Origin: JANQEA01 sp964466035
GTDB lineage: Bacteria; Bipolaricaulota; Bipolaricaulia; UBA7950; UBA9294
Direction of reading: 5' to 3'
Assembly: GCA_964466035.1 (NCBI GenBank)
Contig: CAYXLR010000006.1
Coordinates: 1-64,000, forward strand
Length of the DNA stretch: 64,000 nucleotides
In this document: piece by piece, positions 32,436 to 39,724 of the stretch
How the letters are laid out: every line of letters starts with the position of its first letter
How positions within the stretch are numbered: position 1 is the stretch's first letter
Made by a program: the position numbers and the translations under genes
The notes under the pieces: generated by a model
What the model was told of the DNA's origin: nothing
What the model saw: the letters and a program-made list of their open reading frames with translations, nothing else
Database searches by the model: none

Positions 32436-33371
32436 ATGACAGACGCGACGGTCGTCAGCATCGGGACGTTCGACGGGATCCACCTCGGCCATCAGGCGAT
32501 CCTGGCCGAGGTCCGGCACCAGGCCGACCGTCGCGGCGTCCCGAGCGTGGCCTACGCGTTCGGCCGGCCGCCGCGGCTGCAAGCCGGCGGCGGCGCCGGG
32601 CGAAGCCTCCTCCTCCCCGAACCGATCAAGACCCACATGCTCCTCCGGTCGGTGGACCGGGTCGTCCGCGCCTCGTTCTCCGAGATCCGCACGCTCGCCC
32701 CGGACGCGTTCGCCGAGCAGATCCTCGGCGAGCGGCTGCGCGCGACGTCCGTCGTCGTCGGCCCGTCGTTCCGGTTCGGTGCCGAGCGCGCGGGAGACCC
32801 GGCCGCCCTTCGATCCCTCGGCCGACGTCTCGGCTTTTCGGTGACCGTCGTCCCGCCGGTCCTCGTCGACGGCGAGCCGGTCAACAGCACGCGGATCCGT
32901 TCCCTCCTCTCCGAAGGCGATGTCGCCGGCGCCGCCGCGCTCCTCGGGCGGTTCCCCGTTCTCGTCGGCGACGTGGAGATCGGCGATCGGGTCGGCCGAA
33001 CCCTCGGATACCCGACGGCGAACCTCGCGATTGACCCGCACGTTCTCCTCCCGGCCCACGGCGTCTACGCCGCCAGCGCGTTCGTCGGGAATCCCCCGGG
33101 TCCGATTCCCCATCCCGGCCTCCTCTACGTCGGCACGCGCCCGACGCTCGGCCTCAAGGGCGGAGCGCCGCGTTGCGAAGTGCACTTGCTCGCCGCGGCG
33201 GAGGGCGAGCTGTACGGGGAGAGGATCGAGGTCCATCTGCGCGAGCGTCTTCGGGGGGATCGAACCTTCCCGTCCCTCGAACAGCTCCGCCTTCAGATCG
33301 AGCGGGACGCCAACCGGGCAAGGGAGGTCCTCGCTCGGTTTCCCGATCCTTCCGCACCGATCGGCGGTTGA
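32436..33371 (+). CDS. ribF: Bifunctional riboflavin kinase/FAD synthetase
   Basis: Makes FMN and FAD from riboflavin. The 311-residue product has the N-terminal adenylyltransferase with GTFDGIHLGHQAIL, the middle VNSTRIRSLLSEGD, and the C-terminal riboflavin kinase with GRTLGYPTANLAI and GLLYVGTRPT. Length is typical. It is divergent from ruvB. tsaB follows after 34 nt with its own promoter-like sequence. Confidence 0.95.
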   Translation: MTDATVVSIGTFDGIHLGHQAILAEVRHQADRRGVPSVAYAFGRPPRLQAGGGAGRSLLLPEPIKTHMLLRSVDRVVRASFSEIRTLAPDAFAEQILGERLRATSVVVGPSFRFGAERAGDPAALRSLGRRLGFSVTVVPPVLVDGEPVNSTRIRSLLSEGDVAGAAALLGRFPVLVGDVEIGDRVGRTLGYPTANLAIDPHVLLPAHGVYAASAFVGNPPGPIPHPGLLYVGTRPTLGLKGGAPRCEVHLLAAAEGELYGERIEVHLRERLRGDRTFPSLEQLRLQIERDANRAREVLARFPDPSAPIGG

Positions 33372-33396
33372 AAACGGAACTTCGCTCACCTACCAT
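33368..33396 (+). promoter_or_regulatory. Predicted leaderless-type promoter of tsaB
   Basis: TTGAAA (33368-33373) begins at the ribF stop; 17 nt, TACCAT (33391-33396), then 9 nt to ATG 33406. Confidence 0.45.
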
Positions 33397-33405
33397 CTCC
33401 CAGGC

Positions 33406-34050
33406 ATGTTGGCGCTGGGAGTCGATACATCCGAGCCGCTCGGCGGCGTCGCCCTCTACGACGGACGCGGCCTCGCCGACGAGCGCTGGATGGACGAGCC
33501 CCTACGTCATGCCGAGCGGCTGTTTCCGCTGATCGAGGGGGCCCTGAGGGGGAACGGCGTGAGCAGAGATCGAGTCGGGTCGGTGTGCGTCAACCTCGGC
33601 CCCGGATCGTTTACCGGTCTGCGGATCGGGCTCGCCGCGGCCAAGGGCTTCTGCCAGGCCGTCGGTGCCGCGCTGATCGGCGTCGACGGCGCGGACGCGT
33701 ACCGAGCGCGGATCGCCGACGCGAAGCGGGTCTGCGTGATCGTGGCCAGTCGGCGCGACCTGTACTACGCGCAGTTCTTCAGCGGCGCGCGCCCGCGAGG
33801 ACCGATGCGGCTGATCCGCGAATCGGAGCTTCTGGAGGCCTTGCGGGACGAGGAGCGAGAGGTGACCCTCGTCGGAAGCGGCGCCCCGAAGATCGGCGGC
33901 GCACTGCGGGGGCATCCGATGATTCGGATCGCTCCGGAGGAGGCGAATCGACCGTCTCCCCTGGCGATCGCCAAGCTGGGTTGGAACGAGGAACCGGCCG
34001 ACCGGCTGTACGAGGTCGAGCCGTTATACGTAGAGCCCCTCCTCGCCTGA
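33406..34050 (+). CDS. tsaB: tRNA threonylcarbamoyladenosine biosynthesis protein TsaB
   Basis: Scaffold partner of TsaD/TsaE in making t6A37. The 214-residue product starts MLALGVDTSE and has the family motif GPGSFTGLRIGLA. It provides the substrate modification for MtaB (14215-15525). rpmB follows after 28 nt. Confidence 0.93.
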   Translation: MLALGVDTSEPLGGVALYDGRGLADERWMDEPLRHAERLFPLIEGALRGNGVSRDRVGSVCVNLGPGSFTGLRIGLAAAKGFCQAVGAALIGVDGADAYRARIADAKRVCVIVASRRDLYYAQFFSGARPRGPMRLIRESELLEALRDEEREVTLVGSGAPKIGGALRGHPMIRIAPEEANRPSPLAIAKLGWNEEPADRLYEVEPLYVEPLLA

Positions 34051-34078
34051 GGAGGCGTCTGCTGAGGTGATAAGGAAC

Positions 34079-34270
34079 ATGTCGAGAATCTGCGAAGTCT
34101 GCGGCAAGAAACCGGCCGCCGGCAACACGGTCAGCCACTCGAATCGCCGCACCCGGCGGGTGCGCGCCCCGAACATCCAGCGCGTCCACGCCATCGTCGG
34201 CGGGAAGAAGAAGTGGATCCACGCCTGTACCCGGTGCATCAAATCGGGCCGGGTCGTCAAGGCGGCGTGA
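34079..34270 (+). CDS. rpmB: Ribosomal protein bL28
   Basis: 63-residue large-subunit protein with a zinc ribbon (CEVCGKKP...CTRC), the C+ form. Contains SHSNRRTRR, typical of bL28. ATG 34079 with TAAGGAAC upstream is preferred to GTG 34067. It may be co-transcribed with tsaB and the following genes. Confidence 0.95.
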   Translation: MSRICEVCGKKPAAGNTVSHSNRRTRRVRAPNIQRVHAIVGGKKKWIHACTRCIKSGRVVKAA

Positions 34271-34308
34271 TCGATTCCGCGCCGAAGATCGGAGCGACGC
34301 ATCCGACC

Positions 34309-34764
34309 ATGCCCGAGAACGCGGTGAGCCCCACGTCGAACGAGGAACCCGAACTCGTCGGTGGCGAGATCGTCGGGATCGAGGAGAGCCGGATCCGCGT
34401 TCGCTTGGATTCGGGAACGATCGGCTTCATCGAGCGGCCCGCGGACGGGAAGGCCGGGGAAATCCGGGTCGGGCAGCGCGCCAGCTTCCGCACCGTGACG
34501 TCCGATCCCGGCGGCCCGCCTCGCCTCGCCTTCGCCGAACGCGAGGACGCCCCGGCAGCGGAGGAGCCGTTCGACCGTGAGGTCGTCGAGCTGCACAACG
34601 CGCTGGCAAACCACCGCCCGTCGAACTCCGTCCGCCCCTTCGAGCGTGTCCATCTCGGCGAGGAGCAGATCCAAAACTGGACCGGTCGCGTCGAGGGGAG
34701 CCTTGGCCGCCTCCGGAAGAACCGGGCGAAGCGGCTGAACGAGGAGTTCTACACCGGCTCATAG
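34309..34764 (+). CDS. Conserved-looking protein of unknown function, S1-like fold possible
   Basis: 151 residues from ATG 34309; a GTG at 34267 overlapping the rpmB stop (GTGA) is an alternative and would add 14. Residues about 14-65 (VGGEIVGIEESRIRVRLDSGTIGFIE...GQRASFRTV) alternate as five strands with a turn pattern reminiscent of S1/OB RNA-binding domains. The C-terminal half is helical and basic (RLRKNRAKRLNEEF). Lies between rpmB and vorD, 12 nt before the latter. Function unknown. Confidence 0.65.
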   Translation: MPENAVSPTSNEEPELVGGEIVGIEESRIRVRLDSGTIGFIERPADGKAGEIRVGQRASFRTVTSDPGGPPRLAFAEREDAPAAEEPFDREVVELHNALANHRPSNSVRPFERVHLGEEQIQNWTGRVEGSLGRLRKNRAKRLNEEFYTGS

Positions 34765-34776
34765 AGGGAGGTTCTC

Positions 34777-35001
34777 ATGCCGAGAGGTGCGGTCGTCGTC
34801 GACGCCGAGCGATGCAAGGGATGCGGTCTCTGCATCGCCGCCTGTCCCCAGCAGGTCCTCGCCTTTTCCGGGTCGCTGAACAAGAGCGGGTACAACGTCG
34901 TTCACGTGGAGCGCCCCGAGGCCTGTATCGGATGCGGATTCTGCGCGATGACCTGTCCCGACATCGCCATCGAGGTCTACCGGGAGAAGGTCCGAAGCTA
35001 A
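34777..35001 (+). CDS. vorD: 2-oxoacid:ferredoxin oxidoreductase, ferredoxin (delta) subunit
   Basis: 74-residue 2[4Fe-4S] ferredoxin: CKGCGLCIAACP and CIGCGFCAMTCP. It passes electrons from the TPP site to free ferredoxin. First of four adjacent genes; GGGAGGTTCTC precedes the ATG. Whether the complex prefers branched-chain 2-oxoacids (VOR) or 2-oxoglutarate (KOR) cannot be settled by eye. Confidence 0.9.
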   Translation: MPRGAVVVDAERCKGCGLCIAACPQQVLAFSGSLNKSGYNVVHVERPEACIGCGFCAMTCPDIAIEVYREKVRS

Positions 35002-35010
35002 GGAGGGGGA

Positions 35011-36066
35011 ATGGGTGAACGACTGTTGTTGCGCGGGAACGAGGTGATCGCCGAAGCGGCGATCCGCGCGGGGTGCCAATGCTACTTCGCGTATCCGATC
35101 ACCCCGCAGGCGGAGCTCCTCGAGCACATGGCGCGCCACATGCCGCGCCTCGGCCGCACGTTCATCCAGGCCGAGAGCGAGATCGCCGCGATCAGCATGG
35201 TCTACGGAGCGGCGTCCACCGGTGTGCGCACGTTGACCTCGTCCTCCTCGCCCGGAATCAGCCTCAAGCAGGAGGGGATCTCGTACCTCGCCGGGTCGAA
35301 CCTTCCGGCGGTGATCGTCAACGTGGTGCGCGGCGGCCCCGGCCTGGGAAACATCGCGCCGTCGCAGTGCGACTACTTCCAGGCGACGCGGGGCGGCGGC
35401 CACGGGGACTACCGGACGATCGTCCTCGGTCCGTCCACCGTCCCCGAGGCCGGCGAGCTGACGATGCTCGCGTTCGACCTCGCCGACAAGTACCGGACCC
35501 CGGTGGTGCTCCTCGCCGACGGGATGCTCGGTCAGATGATGGAGCCGGTCGAGCTGCCCGAGCCGGTCGACGTCGACGACCTCCCGGCGAAGGACTGGGC
35601 GACGACCGGCGCGGCGGGGCGCCCTCCGAACATCGTGCTCAGCTTCGACCTCGATCCGGAGAAACTGAAACAGATGAACCTCGCCCTCCAGGCGAAGTAC
35701 CGGGAGATCGAGGCGAACGAGGTCCGCTACGAGGAGAGCGACGCCGAGGACGCGGACATCGTGATCGCCGCCTACGGAACGATCGCCCGAATCGCGAAGA
35801 GCGTCGTGCGCATGGCCCGCGCCGAAGGGATCCGACTCGGCCTGTTCCGCCCGATCACGCTGTGGCCGTTTCCGTATGAACCGCTGCGAACGCTGGCCGA
35901 CCGCGTCGACACCGTACTGTCCGTCGAGATGAGCGCCGGCCAGATGTGGGAGGACGTCCGCCTGGCGGTGGCCGAGCGCGCCGCAACCCCGTTCTACGGG
36001 GAGCTCGGCGGCGTCGTCCCGACGCCGCGCGGGATCCTGAACGAGGTGAGAAAGCATGCCAGCTGA
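35011..36066 (+). CDS. vorB: 2-oxoacid:ferredoxin oxidoreductase alpha subunit (VorB-like)
   Basis: 351-residue alpha subunit with the typical RGNEVIAEAAIRAGC start, the YPITPQAELLEHM motif that closes over the substrate, and SSSPGISLKQEGI. Oxidatively decarboxylates a 2-oxoacid to acyl-CoA, reducing ferredoxin. The length of about 350 matches VorB-type subunits. Its stop overlaps the next start by 11 nt. Confidence 0.9.
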   Translation: MGERLLLRGNEVIAEAAIRAGCQCYFAYPITPQAELLEHMARHMPRLGRTFIQAESEIAAISMVYGAASTGVRTLTSSSSPGISLKQEGISYLAGSNLPAVIVNVVRGGPGLGNIAPSQCDYFQATRGGGHGDYRTIVLGPSTVPEAGELTMLAFDLADKYRTPVVLLADGMLGQMMEPVELPEPVDVDDLPAKDWATTGAAGRPPNIVLSFDLDPEKLKQMNLALQAKYREIEANEVRYEESDAEDADIVIAAYGTIARIAKSVVRMARAEGIRLGLFRPITLWPFPYEPLRTLADRVDTVLSVEMSAGQMWEDVRLAVAERAATPFYGELGGVVPTPRGILNEVRKHAS

Positions 36067-36814
36067 CATCGCGAACATGGTCAAGGTCTTCGAGAGGCCG
36101 AAGAGCCTCACGGACGCCCGATTCACCTACTGCCCGGGCTGCCATCACGGGATCATCACGCGAATCATCGGACAGGCGCTTGACGAGCTCGACATCGCCG
36201 AGCGGACGATCGGCATCGCGCCGGTCGGCTGCTCCGTCTTCGCCTACCTGTGGTACAAGTGCGACGCCCTCCAGGCCGCCCACGGGCGGGCGAGCGCGGT
36301 CGCGACCGGGGCGAAGCGGGCGCGCCCGGACCTGATCGTGTTCTCGTACCAGGGGGACGGGGATTTCGCGAGCATCGGCACCGCCGAGTCGATCCACGCC
36401 GCGAACCGCGGCGAGAACATCACCGTCATCTTCGTGAACAACCAGATCTACGGCATGACCGGCGGGGAGCTCGCCCCGACGACGCTGGTCGGCCAGAAGA
36501 CGACGACCACGCCGGACGGCCGCGACCCGAAGCTGTTCGGGTATCCGATCCGGTTCTCGGAGATGATCGCTCAGCTCGACGCCCCGGCGTACGTCACCCG
36601 GCAGGCGCTGTACGACACCAAACGCATCCACGACGCGACCGCGGCGATCAAGAAGGCGTTTCAGTACCAGGTGGAGGGGAAGGGGTACTCGCTCGTCGAG
36701 ATGCTCTCGACCTGCCCGACGAACTGGCGGATGAGCCCGGTCCAGGCGAACGAGCACGTGGCGAACGTGGTGACCGAGGTCTTCCCGCTCGGCGACCTCA
36801 TCGACAGGGGGTAG
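36056..36814 (+). CDS. vorA: 2-oxoacid:ferredoxin oxidoreductase beta subunit (TPP-binding)
   Basis: 252 residues. The TPP/Mg motif runs from YQGDGDFASIG to FVNNQIYGMTGG, and Cys residues for the proximal cluster lie in YCPGCHHG. Binds thiamine pyrophosphate and forms the catalytic site with the alpha subunit. Second longest gene of the vorDBAC operon. Confidence 0.92.
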   Translation: MPADIANMVKVFERPKSLTDARFTYCPGCHHGIITRIIGQALDELDIAERTIGIAPVGCSVFAYLWYKCDALQAAHGRASAVATGAKRARPDLIVFSYQGDGDFASIGTAESIHAANRGENITVIFVNNQIYGMTGGELAPTTLVGQKTTTTPDGRDPKLFGYPIRFSEMIAQLDAPAYVTRQALYDTKRIHDATAAIKKAFQYQVEGKGYSLVEMLSTCPTNWRMSPVQANEHVANVVTEVFPLGDLIDRG

Positions 36815-36815
36815 G

Positions 36816-37352
36816 ATGGAACGTTCAGTCGTCATCGCAGGATTCGGCGGTCAGGGGGTCATCCTCGCCGGCAAGATCCTCGCCCAGGCCGGGATGGATC
36901 ACGGGCTCGAAGTGACCTGGCTCCCGTCGTACGGGCCGGAGATGCGCGGCGGGACGGCGAACTGCACCGTCGTCCTGTCCGACGAGCCGGTCGGCTCCCC
37001 GATCGTCGACGATCCGTCGGCGCTCGTCGCCATGAACCGGCCGTCGCTCGACAAGTTCGAGCCGACCATCGCCGCCGGCGGCGCCGTCGTCGTCAACAGC
37101 TCGCTCGTCGATCGCAAGGCAAGCCGCGACGATCTCGACGTCCGCTATCTCCCGCTCAACGACCTCGCCGCGGAGGCGGGGAATCCGCGCACGATCAACA
37201 TGGTCGCCCTGGGCGCGTACCTGAAGGCCACCGGGGTCATCCCGCTCGAGACCGCCCAACGGGCGATGGCCCGCATGCTCGAGGAGAGCGGGAAGGGACG
37301 ATTCGTCGACGCGAACAACAAGGCGCTCGAGGAGGGGTACCACGCCGCCTGA
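36816..37352 (+). CDS. vorC: 2-oxoacid:ferredoxin oxidoreductase gamma subunit
   Basis: 178 residues with the signature GFGGQGVILAGKILAQAG and PSYGPEMRGGTANC. It starts 1 nt after the beta subunit gene. The end of this gene overlaps a NUDIX reading frame that has no normal start codon (next entry). Confidence 0.92.
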   Translation: MERSVVIAGFGGQGVILAGKILAQAGMDHGLEVTWLPSYGPEMRGGTANCTVVLSDEPVGSPIVDDPSALVAMNRPSLDKFEPTIAAGGAVVVNSSLVDRKASRDDLDVRYLPLNDLAAEAGNPRTINMVALGAYLKATGVIPLETAQRAMARMLEESGKGRFVDANNKALEEGYHAA

Positions 37353-37908
37353 ACCGATCCGCGCCGTCCGCCGGGAGAACGTCTTCCACGGACGGCTCCT
37401 GGACGTCTTCGTCGACACGCTGGAACGCCCCGACGGCTCCCGCACGGCGCGGGAGATCGTCGCCCACCCCGGAGCCGCGGCGATCGTCCCCGTTCTGGCG
37501 GACGGGAAGGTCCTCCTCGTGAGACAGTATCGGCACGCCGTCGGATCGGATCTGTGGGAGATCCCGGCGGGGAAGATCGAGCCGGGCGAGGACGCGCTCG
37601 TCTGCGCCCGGCGCGAGCTCCAGGAAGAGACCGGGTACGCCGCCGAGACGTGGACCCGCGTTCTGTCGTTCTACACCTCCCCGGGCTTCTCGGACGAGCG
37701 GATCGTCCTGTTTCGCGCGTCCCGACTCCGACCGGTCGGGACGGCCGACCACGGCGAGATCGCCGAGCGGTGCGCCCGGTCGATCGACGGGATCGAGCGG
37801 ATGATCCGTGCTTCTCAGATCACCGACGCGAAAACGATCCTCGCCGTCTCGTGGGTCTTCGGTCGGGCGAAGGAGACGCCGGATGCTCGGCCGACAGCCG
37901 CGCCGTAG
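37342..37908 (+). CDS. NUDIX hydrolase, ADP-ribose pyrophosphatase-like; start codon unclear
   Basis: The NUDIX box GKIEPGEDALVCARRELQEETGY is complete. Upstream, in the same frame and without stop codons, runs a typical N-terminal part (ENVFHGRLLDVFVDTLERPD, then AIVPVLADGKVLLVRQYR). Homology therefore begins near 37370, but no ATG, GTG or TTG occurs in that frame between about 37270 and 37516. The first GTG (37516 in VLLVRQYR) would delete two strands of the fold. A GAGGAGGGG stretch at 37329-37337 stands before ACG 37342 and ATC 37357. Either a non-canonical start is used (translation coupled to vorC), or there is a sequence error or a frameshift from vorC. I give ACG 37342 as a placeholder. 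Confidence 0.75.
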   Translation, partial: TPPEPIRAVRRENVFHGRLLDVFVDTLERPDGSRTAREIVAHPGAAAIVPVLADGKVLLVRQYRHAVGSDLWEIPAGKIEPGEDALVCARRELQEETGYAAETWTRVLSFYTSPGFSDERIVLFRASRLRPVGTADHGEIAERCARSIDGIERMIRASQITDAKTILAVSWVFGRAKETPDARPTAAP

Positions 37909-39724
37909 GCGGACGTCGCGCGCTTCGAGTTCCCGCTTCTTCCGGTTCGGCCTCGCCGCGGACGGGTCGTACCGGTTCGATCCGTTCGCGCTCCCCCCTC
38001 AGTTCCGGATGCTCGGCACCGGCCAGCTCGGCGGCAAGGCGCGGGGGCTCCTGTTCGCGATGAAGGCGATGCACGACGGCGCCCGGCTCACCCGGTTTCA
38101 ACACCTCCTTCGGTTCCCGGACTCCACCGTGTTGACATCGGAGGTGTTCGAGACGTTCATGGAGGAGAACCGGCTGCAGGACGCCGTGCGCGCCGGCTGC
38201 GAAGGGACGATCACCCTCGACGAGCTCTCCGAACGGATCGTCTCGGCAACGTTCCCGCGGGCGTGGGCCGAAGAGTTGATCCCGTTTCTCGAGCGGGAGA
38301 CCCGGCCGCTCGTCGTCCGCTCTTCGTCGGTGATGGAGGACGACCCGGACCACTCCTTCGCCGGGATCTACCTGTCGGTCTTTCTGGCGAACACCGGGCC
38401 GCTCGACGCGCGCCTCAAGCGGCTGATCGATGCGATCAAGCGCGTCTACGCGTCGACGTTCGCCCCGAACGCGCGGGCGTACCGAAAGCGGCACGGGCTC
38501 GACTGGCGAAAGGAGAGGATGGCCATCCTCGTCCAGAACATGATCGGGGGCCCGTACGAACACGACCTGTTCTACCCGCTCGTCGGCGGCGTCGCGTTCT
38601 CCCGCAACTACTACCCGTGGACCGACCGCCTCACGCCGGACGACGGGGTCGTCCGGCTCGTCGTGGGCACCGGCACGAGGGCGGTCGGCCGCGAGTACGC
38701 TCGCGTGTTCTCGCCGCGGCGGCCGGGCCTCCGGCCGGAGGGGTTCGACGTCGGCACGATCGTCCGGTACTCGCAGGAGACGGTCGACGTCCTCGACATG
38801 GAGGCCGGAGAGCTCGCCCAGCGGAAGCTGTACGAGCTCGACAACCCCCTCCTCGCGACGATCTGCTCCCGGGTCGACGCCGACGGGGAACTCCGCGAGA
38901 CGCCGCACGCCCCGGCCGGTCTCGGCGGCCGGCTCATCGCGTCCTTCACCAGCCTGATCGAGACGGACGCGATCATGCCGCTGACCCCGCTGATCCGAGA
39001 GCTGCTCACCGCCCTGGCCGAGCTGCTGGAGCTGCCAGTCGACGTCGAGTTCGCGATCGACTTCTCCGGACCGGAAGCGGAGGCGGCCGGGTCGCCGCTG
39101 TTCTCCATCCTGCAGGTCCGCCCGCTCGGCAGCCGCCCCGAGCACCGCCGGATCCACCTCCCGCAGGTCCGCGAGGACCGCTCGGTCCTCGAATGTCACC
39201 AAGTCCTGGGAAACGGAAGGATCGACGGAATCCGCCATCTCGTCCTCGTGTCTCCCGAGACGTATCGGTGGGACAAGGGGTACGAGATCGCCCGGTCGGT
39301 CGGTCGGATCAACCACCGTCTCTCGGAGCGCGACGAGCCGTACGTCCTGATGGGGCCCGGCCGTTGGGCGTCGACGAACCCGCAGCTCGGCGTCCCGGCG
39401 CAGTACAACGAGATCGCCGGCGCGTCGGTCATCGTCGAGATGTCGACCGGATCGTTCGCCCCCGAGCTCTCGTACGGGACCCACTTCTACGCCGACATGG
39501 TCGGAAGCGGCGTCCTCTACCTACCGTTCCGAGAGGAGGCGGGAGACCGGCTGAACCGGGATCTCCTGGCGAACCAGGAGGTGGCCTACCGGGACGAATT
39601 CGTGACCCACTACACGTTCCGGCACGGACTGAGCGTGTTCGTCGACGGGGAGCATCAGCGGGGGATCATCTTCCTTCAGCGTCCGCGCTCGGCCCGAGCA
39701 CGACGACGGCGTCCCATGGGCTGA
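37883..39724 (+). CDS. PEP/pyruvate-binding (PPDK N-terminal-like) protein
   Basis: 613 residues. ATP-grasp type nucleotide-binding domain of PEP synthase/PPDK: LGGKARGLLFAMKA, then VVRSSSVMEDDPDHSFAGIY, AILVQNMIGG and SILQVRPLG. The swivelling phosphohistidine domain and PEP domain of full-length enzymes are absent; instead about 170 residues of unknown type follow. It could be a phosphotransferase working on another acceptor, or a regulatory homologue. It overlaps the NUDIX gene by 26 nt and is the last gene of the vor operon. Its 3' end overlaps the convergent GH13 gene by 59 nt. Confidence 0.8.
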   Translation: MLGRQPRRRRTSRASSSRFFRFGLAADGSYRFDPFALPPQFRMLGTGQLGGKARGLLFAMKAMHDGARLTRFQHLLRFPDSTVLTSEVFETFMEENRLQDAVRAGCEGTITLDELSERIVSATFPRAWAEELIPFLERETRPLVVRSSSVMEDDPDHSFAGIYLSVFLANTGPLDARLKRLIDAIKRVYASTFAPNARAYRKRHGLDWRKERMAILVQNMIGGPYEHDLFYPLVGGVAFSRNYYPWTDRLTPDDGVVRLVVGTGTRAVGREYARVFSPRRPGLRPEGFDVGTIVRYSQETVDVLDMEAGELAQRKLYELDNPLLATICSRVDADGELRETPHAPAGLGGRLIASFTSLIETDAIMPLTPLIRELLTALAELLELPVDVEFAIDFSGPEAEAAGSPLFSILQVRPLGSRPEHRRIHLPQVREDRSVLECHQVLGNGRIDGIRHLVLVSPETYRWDKGYEIARSVGRINHRLSERDEPYVLMGPGRWASTNPQLGVPAQYNEIAGASVIVEMSTGSFAPELSYGTHFYADMVGSGVLYLPFREEAGDRLNRDLLANQEVAYRDEFVTHYTFRHGLSVFVDGEHQRGIIFLQRPRSARARRRRPMG

